Source: a virus. Taken from it: a stretch of 38,957 nt of DNA. Below are positions 32,237-38,957 of the stretch, one piece after another. The position numbers and the translations under genes were made by a program. Position 1 is the stretch's first letter. Each line of letters starts with the position of its first letter. Where the stretch lies: positions 1-38,957 of the IMG/VR virus record IMGVR_UViG_3300045994_000190, one strand, 5' to 3'. The notes below the pieces were generated by a model that saw only the letters and a program-made list of their open reading frames with translations, made no database searches and was not told the origin of the DNA.

Positions 32237-33463
32237 TTACGCTAATGAATCTTGAATACTGATAATAGTTTTATCATCCGCAAGAGCAGCGCCACCTAAA
32301 CCATTTATTCTTGCGGTAAATGGATAAGTTCTTACAATGGCTTTATCGCCATCATCTTTATTATCACCATCCAATGTAACAGATGATAAAGTAAATCCAA
32401 TAAAGTCACTTGTATTTGTATTATTATTTGCAATAATTGAGATAATATTAATTCTTGCCGCAGCATCAAATAAAGCTGGTAATACACCATCTTGATAATA
32501 AGCTGTAAATTGACCAGTAACTTCAATAATTCCACGTTGAATATCAGGAGCAGTATTTGAACCAACCACAGCACCCATACCGGCAGCTTTTCCGTCTACC
32601 TTAAACGATAATCCGGTAATATTAGAAATAACTAAACCGTTTACAATAAGTAAACCGTTTACTGCCGCCATAACATCGGAAGTAGTTTCAGCTGTTGGGC
32701 TAGTTAATACTTGAGCCGAACCAGTTGTTCTATTTAAACCAGGACCACCAATTTGGAGTGTTGCATTACCAGTTGCAGGTAAATTAATATCCAAACTACC
32801 TAATAAAATATCAGTGAATACCTCTGATTGAGAAATATCTGATTGCCAATCTTCAACTGTGTAATAATCACGGGTATGCCCAGTAAGAGGAGGCATAGTT
32901 TTCTTTCCTTGGACTGTTACTGTACAACCGGAAATAGGACCTTCTGCGACCATTAAAGTAGCATTTAAAGTTCTTACAGTAAGAACTGTTCCTGTAACGG
33001 CAGTTACAATTAAATTCTTAGATAAATTAGCCGCATTTAATGCACCAGCAGAAAGGCGAATAATATCACCGACTTTAATTCCATCAGTTAAGAATGAACC
33101 AGCTGCTCTTGTTATGGTTGCTGCTTGGTTTAAGATAGCCACAGTTCCGGCAATAGTTAATGATGCAGCAGTTATAGGAGTTACGGCTGCAAAATCTCTA
33201 CGAAGAACAGAACCTATCATTGCTGCATAAGTTCCAGGGGATAATACACCGCTAAGACTTGAATCAACTGATCTCAAACCATGTGTTTTACCTGTCGATT
33301 GTTGATGGGAAACAATTTCATTGTTAGTATAGGTGTCTTTCTTTAATGTATTAGTTGTTGATTCACGTCTCATGATTTGACCGCCAGCTCCTGATGCTGG
33401 AACACCAAGACCTGTTTGTTTCTTTACAACCGTAATCTTATTAATACCTTGTGCAATAGCCAT
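32237..33463 (-). CDS. Major tail tube protein
   Basis: 408 residues. The N-terminus (KITVVKKQTGLGVPASGAGG then QIMRRESTTNTLKKDTYTNN) and the run of strand-rich Gly/Thr/Asn sequence match the large phage tail tube type (Phage_tube_2-like). An internal Ala/Thr/Val-rich insertion at about 95-180 may be an extra Ig-like surface domain. A strong terminator follows, consistent with high expression. Its position after the tail terminator and before the chaperone is the expected order. Confidence 0.8.
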   Translation of the reverse strand: MAIAQGINKITVVKKQTGLGVPASGAGGQIMRRESTTNTLKKDTYTNNEIVSHQQSTGKTHGLRSVDSSLSGVLSPGTYAAMIGSVLRRDFAAVTPITAASLTIAGTVAILNQAATITRAAGSFLTDGIKVGDIIRLSAGALNAANLSKNLIVTAVTGTVLTVRTLNATLMVAEGPISGCTVTVQGKKTMPPLTGHTRDYYTVEDWQSDISQSEVFTDILLGSLDINLPATGNATLQIGGPGLNRTTGSAQVLTSPTAETTSDVMAAVNGLLIVNGLVISNITGLSFKVDGKAAGMGAVVGSNTAPDIQRGIIEVTGQFTAYYQDGVLPALFDAAARINIISIIANNNTNTSDFIGFTLSSVTLDGDNKDDGDKAIVRTYPFTARINGLGGAALADDKTIISIQDSLA

Positions 33464-33478
33464 TTTAGAATTCCTTAA

Positions 33479-33883
33479 TTATGCGTTTATAAAAGAGTTA
33501 TAGTAAATTTTAACAGGTACTTTCCAAAAGGAACCTTCTGTAGAACCTGAACTTACTACTGCTGTTCGAATTATTGTTACTGTGATTCCACTATTAGCAA
33601 ACGTGAAACCTCTTTTAAAAAATGATTTAATAATATCTGCTTGAATTAAAGCGTCAGCAGTTCCGTTTTCAATTGGGTAATACAGATCTATTTGAACATA
33701 ACTTCTTACCTCATACATTGGGCCAATTTCTGCATTAACCGTAATGAACGGTAAAAATTGCACATATTGATAAGGAACTCCTGTTGTTGGTTTAAACTTA
33801 GTATTCTCCCACACTGTTTGAATAGTAGGAGTTATAGAAGCTATAGCTTGTTCTAAAGCTATTTTTATTGCTAAATTAGACAT
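33479..33883 (-). CDS. Tail terminator protein (DUF4128-like)
   Basis: 134 residues. Alternating helix and strand, with YQYVQFLPFITVNAEIGP and FWKVPVKIYYNSFI, as in the phage DUF4128 tail terminator family that caps the tail tube and joins it to the head. It overlaps the preceding gene by one base (TAATG), and lies directly upstream of the tube gene. Confidence 0.7.
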   Translation of the reverse strand: MSNLAIKIALEQAIASITPTIQTVWENTKFKPTTGVPYQYVQFLPFITVNAEIGPMYEVRSYVQIDLYYPIENGTADALIQADIIKSFFKRGFTFANSGITVTIIRTAVVSSGSTEGSFWKVPVKIYYNSFINA

Positions 33884-34287
33884 TATTTATAACTCGCAAG
33901 AACACGACGAATTATTTCAGGAGCCCTTAATGTGGTTAAACCAATCATGCCTAAAGGAGCTTGTGTTCTACTATGTCCTTCTTCTAAAGCCTTAGCATAA
34001 CTTGTATTATTAACAAGAGTATAAGTGTGGTTAGCTGCATCATTAGGAATTCTAGAAGTTACCCTCAACACATTATATTCTTTATCCTGGTTTTTAATAC
34101 CAGTAACACCCCAAGGTATATTATTATTAAGTCCCAATAACCAGTTACTTACAAAATTTCCAGTATCAACAGGGGATAATTCAATAGGATGAGCAACTAT
34201 CTCAGTTACTATATCTCGAACAATATTATGTTGTTTAGCTATAGTGGCGTCTATATGCTTTTCAATATTGCGTAAGAAAATACCCAT
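33883..34287 (-). CDS. Neck/tail-completion protein (HK97 gp10-like)
   Basis: 134 residues. The motif SPVDTGNFVSNW followed later by YAKALEEGHSRTQAPLGMIG is the signature of the HK97 gp10-like family of connector/tail completion proteins. N-terminal helix is charged. Order relative to the tail terminator supports the call. Confidence 0.75.
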   Translation of the reverse strand: MGIFLRNIEKHIDATIAKQHNIVRDIVTEIVAHPIELSPVDTGNFVSNWLLGLNNNIPWGVTGIKNQDKEYNVLRVTSRIPNDAANHTYTLVNNTSYAKALEEGHSRTQAPLGMIGLTTLRAPEIIRRVLASYK

Positions 34288-34288
34288 T

Positions 34289-34672
34289 TTAAGCCCTTAT
34301 GTTACATTGAACAATAATAGGAGTACCCGATGGTGATACTATCTTTATCGGATTAACGATAGTATATACCACCCCGCCAATAGTTGCAACATCTCCAAGC
34401 TTAGGTGGGGTTATTCCATTAACTGATAATAATAATTTTTTATCACCAACCTCTATTAAACTTGAATTAATATATCCTTCACCATTATTAGGATAATTAT
34501 CAGCACCCCATTCAAAAATACATCCAAATGAGGATTGTGATGTTGTAGTTAAAATAGCTCTACCTGTTGATGTATTATAACCAGTTTGACTACTAGAACT
34601 TATAACCACAGGTTGACCAAACTTCTTAATTAACTTTGATGCAGTAGCTAATGGTCTTGTATAAATTCCCAT
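34289..34672 (-). CDS. Head closure/stopper protein (putative)
   Basis: 127 residues, beta-rich, with PKLGDVATIGGVVYTIVNPI near the C-terminus, a pattern of head-closure/adaptor proteins. Assigned mainly from position between the DnaT-like adaptor and the gp10-like protein. One base separates it from each neighbour. Confidence 0.55.
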   Translation of the reverse strand: MGIYTRPLATASKLIKKFGQPVVISSSSQTGYNTSTGRAILTTTSQSSFGCIFEWGADNYPNNGEGYINSSLIEVGDKKLLLSVNGITPPKLGDVATIGGVVYTIVNPIKIVSPSGTPIIVQCNIRA

Positions 34673-34673
34673 A

Positions 34674-35180
34674 TTATCCTCTTATTACTTTAGAACCGCC
34701 ACTATTTAAATAAGGTTTAAGAATTAAACTTATAGCTGTAAATTGTTTCCTTGTTGGTGATGCTTCACTGTATTTTGTGGTAATAGGCCCAACAGTTTCC
34801 ATTATTACTTTTGATTCTAAATCAGGTACTAAATCTTCAGTTCTTGATTTAAGTGAAAGAATACATACTACTTTTTTTAAATCATCAGGAATTAAAGTAT
34901 TACTTAACTCTGTATTTTGATATTGTAATCTATTAAGATAAACTTTTGTTCTAGGCCAATCAAGAGATTGCGTATCGTTAACCCGAAAACCTTTCCAAAG
35001 AAAGCTATAAAGTTGAGTTACAGCTTCTGTTCCATTACGCAAGCTTTGTTCCTTTTGGTCATTACTTAATAAGGCCCAATCTGAATTTCCATGTAAAAGA
35101 TGATAAGTATCGGCATAGATAACGCTTACATACGATTCAGCACCCGGAATAATAGAACCATCTTCAACTAATAAACTCAT
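34674..35180 (-). CDS. Head-tail adaptor (DnaT-like domain)
   Basis: 168 residues. The segment VEDGSIIPGAESYVSVIYAD (4-23) and LRNGTEAVTQLYSFLWKGFRV (48-68) are characteristic of the phage DnaT-like/adaptor family (Ad1) found right after portal/capsid genes. It is helical throughout. It overlaps the preceding gene's stop by one base. Confidence 0.65.
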   Translation of the reverse strand: MSLLVEDGSIIPGAESYVSVIYADTYHLLHGNSDWALLSNDQKEQSLRNGTEAVTQLYSFLWKGFRVNDTQSLDWPRTKVYLNRLQYQNTELSNTLIPDDLKKVVCILSLKSRTEDLVPDLESKVIMETVGPITTKYSEASPTRKQFTAISLILKPYLNSGGSKVIRG

Positions 35181-35404
35181 TATAATTCCTTATTTTTAAT
35201 ACGGTTAAGCTGTAAATCAAACTCTACAGACTTCTTTAAAGCTCTATAACAATAACGTTCAGGGGATATATTGCGCTCCTTAGCTAGTATCGCTATAGTT
35301 TCCTTTAACTCCTTTTCAACACAAAAGAATATACCTGGATAACCTTCCCTATATTCTTTAGAAATATCTTGAAATATTATAGGTTGTTTTATGAATTTAT
35401 TCAT
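35180..35404 (-). CDS. Hypothetical protein (74 aa)
   Basis: 74 residues. The C-terminal half, ETIAILAKERNISPERYCYR, resembles the helix-helix part of small ribbon-helix-helix-like proteins, but I cannot confirm this. Ends in the start codon of the adaptor gene. Confidence 0.45.
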   Translation of the reverse strand: MNKFIKQPIIFQDISKEYREGYPGIFFCVEKELKETIAILAKERNISPERYCYRALKKSVEFDLQLNRIKNKEL

Positions 35405-35411
35405 AATTTAA

Positions 35412-35489
35412 TTAAATTTTTGGATTAATATAAGCAGTAAGTATAAATATAAGTAATAAACCAATATAGACTAAATGTACTAAGTCCAT
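35412..35489 (-). CDS. Tiny single-TM peptide (25 aa)
   Basis: 25 residues with one transmembrane helix (VYIGLLLIFILTAYI). Its start overlaps the end of the coiled-coil/TM gene by 10 nt in another frame. A small holin- or antiholin-like role is conceivable from the location; no direct evidence. Confidence 0.4.
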   Translation of the reverse strand: MDLVHLVYIGLLLIFILTAYINPKI

Positions 35490-35728
35490 AGCTTTACATC
35501 GGTTAGAAGATGAAGTAGGTATGTACCCAATGCCCCAATAGCAGTACCAAGAAATACTACCCCACCGAGAAAGCTTTTTGCCTTCATCCTATCATTCTCT
35601 AGGTCAAGAATTCTGGCATTAAGTTTCTCTAGCAGAGAATTTGTTTTCTTTAATTCGTCGATAAATTCGCGAGTCATCATGTCAACCCTCTGCTCGATCA
35701 ATGCTTGCTTAACTATTAAGTCTTCCAT
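35480..35728 (-). CDS. Coiled-coil protein with C-terminal TM (holin-accessory-like)
   Basis: 82 residues. Residues 1-48 are an amphipathic charged coil (VDMMTREFIDELKKTNSLLE), residues about 52-72 a hydrophobic helix (FLGGVVFLGTAIGALGTYLL), then a short tail. This layout resembles phage hemolysin XhlA/holin-associated proteins. It overlaps both neighbours (20 nt upstream, 10 nt downstream). Confidence 0.5.
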   Translation of the reverse strand: MEDLIVKQALIEQRVDMMTREFIDELKKTNSLLEKLNARILDLENDRMKAKSFLGGVVFLGTAIGALGTYLLHLLTDVKLWT

Positions 35729-35900
35729 CTCTACGCCTAATACTCTTTGGATTAAACATGCGCTGCTCTTGAAACAGCCCTAATTGTTTTAACTCTAACC
35801 ATACTTCAAGACGCATTACACAGTCTTTTTTTGCTATATCAATAATAGATTCACCAGCATTATACCGGCGTTCCCAATCATAGTTTTGTGGTAACTTCAC
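35709..35900 (-). CDS. Small hypothetical protein (63 aa)
   Basis: 63 residues from GTG 35900, which overlaps the stop of the preceding gene (GTGA). An upstream ATG is absent, so the GTG start is inferred from the overlap. Basic C-terminus. No family recognised. Confidence 0.45.
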   Translation of the reverse strand: MKLPQNYDWERRYNAGESIIDIAKKDCVMRLEVWLELKQLGLFQEQRMFNPKSIRRRDGRLNS

Positions 35901-36367
35901 GCTGGCCCTGTGACGCTAAAATTATAACCAGAGTATCCAAAGTAAGCCAATATGCCTAATCTTTGGCTTGCTGGGACTACGGCAACCCTGCTATGTACTG
36001 TGATTTTATGAGTACCTACGGATAGTGGCAATGCTACCATTATGCTTCCAGCTACTTTAGGAATTGGTAGTCTATTGTCATAGATCAGCGTTGCACCATC
36101 ATAGATAGTTGTCACATGGAACTCAGTATTAATATAGCAACTTGCCCCAATAATCCAAATATTTGCGCATGGAGAATTTACGCCTGGCAATTCAGAAACA
36201 TTAAGAGCATATGTTCCAGCAGTAGTTACCTTAGCCGTAAAGATAATAGGCTTATCTGTAGATACATCACCTGCGAGTATTAAATTAGATGCTGTAGGCG
36301 TAACGGTAACAGCACTAGCAGATAAACTAACTAGTAATAAACTAAGTATAATTAATAATTTTTTCAT
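35897..36367 (-). CDS. Secreted hypothetical protein (156 aa)
   Basis: 156 residues. ATG 36367 overlaps the preceding stop (ATGA) and begins a clear signal peptide (MKKLLIILSLLLVSLSASA); the in-frame ATG at 36391 lies in the preceding gene and is rejected. The mature part looks like a small Ig-like beta-sandwich (KPIIFTAKVTTAGTYALNVS, GTHKITVHSRVAV), with three cysteines. Possibly an exported adhesion or host-surface protein. Confidence 0.55.
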   Translation of the reverse strand: MKKLLIILSLLLVSLSASAVTVTPTASNLILAGDVSTDKPIIFTAKVTTAGTYALNVSELPGVNSPCANIWIIGASCYINTEFHVTTIYDGATLIYDNRLPIPKVAGSIMVALPLSVGTHKITVHSRVAVVPASQRLGILAYFGYSGYNFSVTGPA

Positions 36368-37224
36368 TGTGGAACTCCAGGAATAGTACAAGTAGAATTA
36401 AGGTGATCGGCAATCCATAGTCTATGTAGTGTAGCTTTAACAGACTCAAGATCACCGACTATAGTTTTACATTCGAAAGCATACGGTTTAGCCGTTATAT
36501 TATCTTCTCTAAATACACAATTTATTTTAGATAAAACATCGGTAGTCCACTGATATTTAAACTGTCCGTAGCCAACCTTCTGGCCGTCCGGCATAACCTG
36601 CGGCAAGTCCTTTGAATAATGCGCTATAGCATGTTTAGTATCGTCTGTATAGAATATTACGGGGAATTCTTGCTCACCTTTAAACGCCCAATTATCTGTA
36701 AAGGTCTGTGTTTCAGGATTAAACTGTATAGAGTAGCTAAATGCACTACTCATGTATGCGGTTAATGCTTCAAACACAGCACTGTTATAGGCTTTATCTG
36801 GAAAAAATATAACTTGGGTATTAAGTATATCTCCTGTTTCAACTGTAGTAGCCGAAGTTAACCAAGTATTAGAAATACTGGCTTTACCTACGGGTTCCCA
36901 ATAGGCTAGCTGGTTAGTTTGAAAAATCGTGCTAAAAGATTTTCCAAGGTACTTAGGAGGACTCTTTTTTAATGCTCTACTACCACCTTGTGTTGGGTTA
37001 TTAACCTCTGGTATTCCATTATAGTTAATAGCACTTTGTAAGCATTGTCCTGTATCTTTGCAAAAGATGTACTCAAAACCGTCTTTACCTTTAATGCTAT
37101 TAATTACATTAGAATACTTAGCTGATGTGGTTAAGGTTAGATCATGGTAAGCTAAACCTATAGCACTAGAGTTTAAACTTACAAGTAATAAGCTTATAGT
37201 AATAATTAATTTGGATAACGACAT
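36364..37224 (-). CDS. Secreted hypothetical protein (286 aa)
   Basis: 286 residues with a signal peptide (LIITISLLLVSLNSSA, cleavage near 22). The mature protein is strand-rich with five or six cysteines, including CKDTGQC, compatible with disulfides. Not recognisable as a phage structural protein. It overlaps the preceding TM gene by 19 nt. Function unknown; exported product predicted. Confidence 0.55.
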   Translation of the reverse strand: MSLSKLIITISLLLVSLNSSAIGLAYHDLTLTTSAKYSNVINSIKGKDGFEYIFCKDTGQCLQSAINYNGIPEVNNPTQGGSRALKKSPPKYLGKSFSTIFQTNQLAYWEPVGKASISNTWLTSATTVETGDILNTQVIFFPDKAYNSAVFEALTAYMSSAFSYSIQFNPETQTFTDNWAFKGEQEFPVIFYTDDTKHAIAHYSKDLPQVMPDGQKVGYGQFKYQWTTDVLSKINCVFREDNITAKPYAFECKTIVGDLESVKATLHRLWIADHLNSTCTIPGVPQ

Positions 37225-37337
37225 ATTGAATCCTTTGGATGTTCTAAACAGTTAATAGTAAGTAAAGTACCTGAAGTTATTCCTAGAATTACAAATGTAA
37301 TTAGAATACAAATTTTGTAGCATGGAAATTTAATCAT
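37206..37337 (-). CDS. Small single-TM protein (43 aa)
   Basis: 43 residues. ATG 37337 lies just after the preceding stop; a longer in-frame version would overlap the HNH gene in another frame and is rejected. One hydrophobic helix (ICILITFVILGITSGTLLTI) then a short Cys-containing tail. Confidence 0.45.
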   Translation of the reverse strand: MIKFPCYKICILITFVILGITSGTLLTINCLEHPKDSICRYPN

Positions 37338-37338
37338 A

Positions 37339-37674
37339 CTATTTACAATTAAAGACTTTACGGGTTGCTGTAGAGTTAGTAGAGTTACAAGTATAACCAC
37401 AACCTGCTTTACTACGTTCCCATTTATCTTTAGCTTTACCAGCATCTATAGTTTGATAAACCATATTTGATACTGAGTCTATTCCACCACATTCAAGCGC
37501 ACACCAATGATCTACAACATAACCGATACGCCCCTTAGGATAACCATTGAGTTTATCAAATTTATGTTTAATAGATATACTTCTACAAGTAGCATCAGAA
37601 GGTGCAGAAAGAGGTAATATGCCTGCACTAGCATTTGTACATGCAGCAATCAATATTAAATATAGAATTTTCAT
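37339..37674 (-). CDS. Secreted HNH-domain protein
   Basis: 111 residues. The first 17 residues form a signal peptide (MKILYLILIAACTNASA). The mature part has the compact HNH signature GYVVDHWCALECGGIDSVSN (D55, H56, then N70) and the AKAKDKWE tail of this family. Six cysteines (C30, C58, C62, C92, C96, C110) could form disulfides or bind metal outside the cytoplasm. An exported nuclease-like protein is unusual for a phage; it could act in the periplasm on incoming DNA. Catalysis is unproven. Confidence 0.65.
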   Translation of the reverse strand: MKILYLILIAACTNASAGILPLSAPSDATCRSISIKHKFDKLNGYPKGRIGYVVDHWCALECGGIDSVSNMVYQTIDAGKAKDKWERSKAGCGYTCNSTNSTATRKVFNCK

Positions 37675-37682
37675 AGTTTTCT

Positions 37683-37889
37683 TTAGTTACAGTTAATTTG
37701 AATTTCATTAGGAGCTACAATTCTCGCTACATTCATTCTATGTAGTCTACGTGCTGTTTCAGGAGCTTTACAGTATGCACTAACTAAAAATGCAGCTGAA
37801 TCTTCAACTACTTTTACTTCCGCACAACTTGTTAAAGCAATTGATAATAGCATAACTACAGCTAGTTTCACAAATGTATCTTTATTCAT
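37683..37889 (-). CDS. Small lipoprotein (68 aa)
   Basis: 68 residues from ATG 37889, which overlaps the lipase end by 8 nt. The N-terminus is a signal peptide with lipobox LTSC (Cys near residue 22), so it is probably lipid-anchored. The mature part is short with a conserved-looking CKAPETARRLHRMNVARIVA. An o-spanin-like role is conceivable but there is no proline-rich linker. Confidence 0.55.
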   Translation of the reverse strand: MNKDTFVKLAVVMLLSIALTSCAEVKVVEDSAAFLVSAYCKAPETARRLHRMNVARIVAPNEIQINCN

Positions 37890-38622
37890 AATCATAATTC
37901 TCTTGTAAGTTAAGTGTTTTAATTCCATCAATATATGTTTCCATAGCATGGTTTGGTTTAATATCTCCTTTAGGTAATGTAAACGCTAAAGGTATTCCTG
38001 CATGGGCATAATTTCTATGACCTAGTACAGCCAAAGGTAAAGTAGGAACTAAATCTTCTGTATTAAACACTCTATAGTTATTAGGTGCTAAATGGTTAAG
38101 TTTCTCAGCCCCTCTTATATCTAATAATCTAGGGCTTGCGAATGTGATAGCATTTGCAGGTAAGTTCGGGAATGAAATTCGTAAATTAAGCAAGCAATCT
38201 ATAGCAAGACCACCCCCTAAGGAATGCCCATATACATTAATCTTTTTAACTTTAGGTAAACTATTAACCACATGCTTTATAGCCGTATCCATTTGATTAT
38301 AGAGCTTATCGTACCCATGATGAACACTATAATCAGAATGCTTTAATTGAGCGTGGTCAGAGTTAGTAACCCAATCATCGAATGAATTAGTTCCTCTGAA
38401 TACAATAGTTACAGAATCATCTACAGTATAGTATTCTATATATCCGAAAGTTTCTAGTTCAGAACTGAATCCTGGAGGATTAGCTACTAAATTAGTTACT
38501 AGCTCATACGCATCAGGTCGCTTAAAAGATTTAGAAGACTCACTAAGTATATAAGCTGCATTTATAGCATAAGCTGCTGATAAAAGTTGCTGTGTACTAG
38601 GAAGTATAACTTTATTTTTCAT
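37882..38622 (-). CDS. Class 3 lipase / alpha-beta hydrolase
   Basis: 246 residues. The nucleophile elbow GHSLGG (132-137, S134), the oxyanion/FRGT motif (VTIVFRGTNS, 71-80), an acid in NTEDLVP (Asp190-191 region) and a C-terminal His (NHAMETY, H225) form the triad of the lipase_3 family (alpha/beta hydrolase). No signal peptide is seen with the ATG at 38622. Its presence among exported phage proteins suggests hydrolysis of host envelope or storage lipids; role in lysis or host range is inference. The alternative start at 38649 adds 9 residues and has no better ribosome site. Confidence 0.75.
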   Translation of the reverse strand: MKNKVILPSTQQLLSAAYAINAAYILSESSKSFKRPDAYELVTNLVANPPGFSSELETFGYIEYYTVDDSVTIVFRGTNSFDDWVTNSDHAQLKHSDYSVHHGYDKLYNQMDTAIKHVVNSLPKVKKINVYGHSLGGGLAIDCLLNLRISFPNLPANAITFASPRLLDIRGAEKLNHLAPNNYRVFNTEDLVPTLPLAVLGHRNYAHAGIPLAFTLPKGDIKPNHAMETYIDGIKTLNLQENYDYE

Positions 38623-38688
38623 GTGGTAAGCAATCCTTAGTTGCATCAATAATAAATTTGTTCATTGTTGTTTCAGGGTAATGACTAA

Positions 38689-38957
38689 TTACAGCTGCAC
38701 CCACATAGCATTGGCTTGACAGTAAGCAAACCTAACCAGTTGGTTAGCTGCTGCTGACACTGTCAAAGATGTAGCCGGTGTGCCACCAACAGTTGTAATA
38801 AGCTGCGAAGCGGGAACAGTGCCTACAGTGAAGGCAACATTCGCTTGAGCAGTAACAAATCTTACACTGACGATGTCACCATCGACTGGCACGTTGGGTA
38901 GGTTTACAGTTGTCAAAGTATTTGCAGTTCCCATCACCGTCACAAAGTTACAATAAG
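38689..38957 (-). CDS. 3' end of a fibre-like or appendage protein (5' end off window)
   Basis: The frame is open to the right edge, so the gene is partial; about 88 C-terminal residues are visible. Short beta repeats with Val/Thr/Ala/Gly (TLTTVNLPNVPVDGDIVSVR, then LTVSAAANQLVRF) ending in a Trp are typical of tail fibre or virion appendage C-termini. Function cannot be resolved further. Confidence 0.5.
   Translation of the reverse strand, partial: YCNFVTVMGTANTLTTVNLPNVPVDGDIVSVRFVTAQANVAFTVGTVPASQLITTVGGTPATSLTVSAAANQLVRFAYCQANAMWVQL

Noticed and set aside
37338-37445. Longer version of the 43-residue TM protein
   Set aside because: The extra 36 residues lie entirely inside the secreted HNH gene in another frame, with no ribosome site upstream.
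38612-38665. 17-residue reading frame before the lipase
   Set aside because: Only a weak ribosome site and no hydrophobic or domain features; it overlaps the lipase start and could be chance.

Overview
The window is most of a tailed double-stranded DNA phage genome, by gene content a long-tailed siphovirus, with strongly AT-rich, tightly packed genes. Many neighbours overlap by ATGA or TAATG junctions, and no stretch of more than 300 bases lacks a gene. I see no integrase, repressor, rRNA, tRNA, transposase or CRISPR array. Terminase, portal and capsid genes are not here and presumably lie beyond the right edge. Signal peptides and a lipobox suggest a bacterial host, probably Gram-negative, but the host cannot be named. 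Gene content (preQ0 pathway plus DpdA beside a phage replication set) recalls siphoviruses with 7-deazaguanine DNA such as Escherichia phage 9g; this placement is inference.

Left arm, plus strand, 1-23510: early and replication genes. Small unknown genes (1-2950, including a RadC/JAB protein and an AlpA-like HTH protein) lead to a primase-polymerase/helicase, an ATP-dependent DNA ligase, a RecA-like ATPase with an ssDNA-binding-protein-like partner, a Cas4/RecB-type nuclease and an SF2 helicase. A Lys/Ala-rich helical protein follows. Then comes the DNA-modification island: queE, queC, queD, folE and dpdA, enough to make preQ0 from GTP and insert it into DNA. Two HNH-type elements sit inside it: an intact HNH gene that has displaced the start of queD and left a duplicated queD 5' end upstream, and an AP2 protein that looks like an HNH endonuclease without its HNH core. 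A beta-clamp, a family B DNA polymerase, a Holliday-junction-resolvase-like nuclease, several tiny membrane peptides and thyX close the arm.

Right arm, minus strand, 38957-23507, read leftwards: the 3' end of a fibre-like gene; a block of exported or membrane proteins (class 3 lipase, lipoprotein, secreted HNH-domain protein, two secreted unknowns, small TM proteins); head-tail connector genes; tail terminator; tail tube; a tail assembly chaperone pair joined by a -1 frameshift at a perfect A AAT TTT site; a 1736-residue tape measure protein; and two tail-tip/fibre proteins. The two arms converge at 23507-23510, where the stop codons overlap.

Putative promoters with a TTGC-type -35 box and a 16-17 bp spacer precede several plus-strand gene groups. 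Rho-independent-type hairpins follow the ssDNA-binding gene, the Lys/Ala-rich gene and the tail tube gene.
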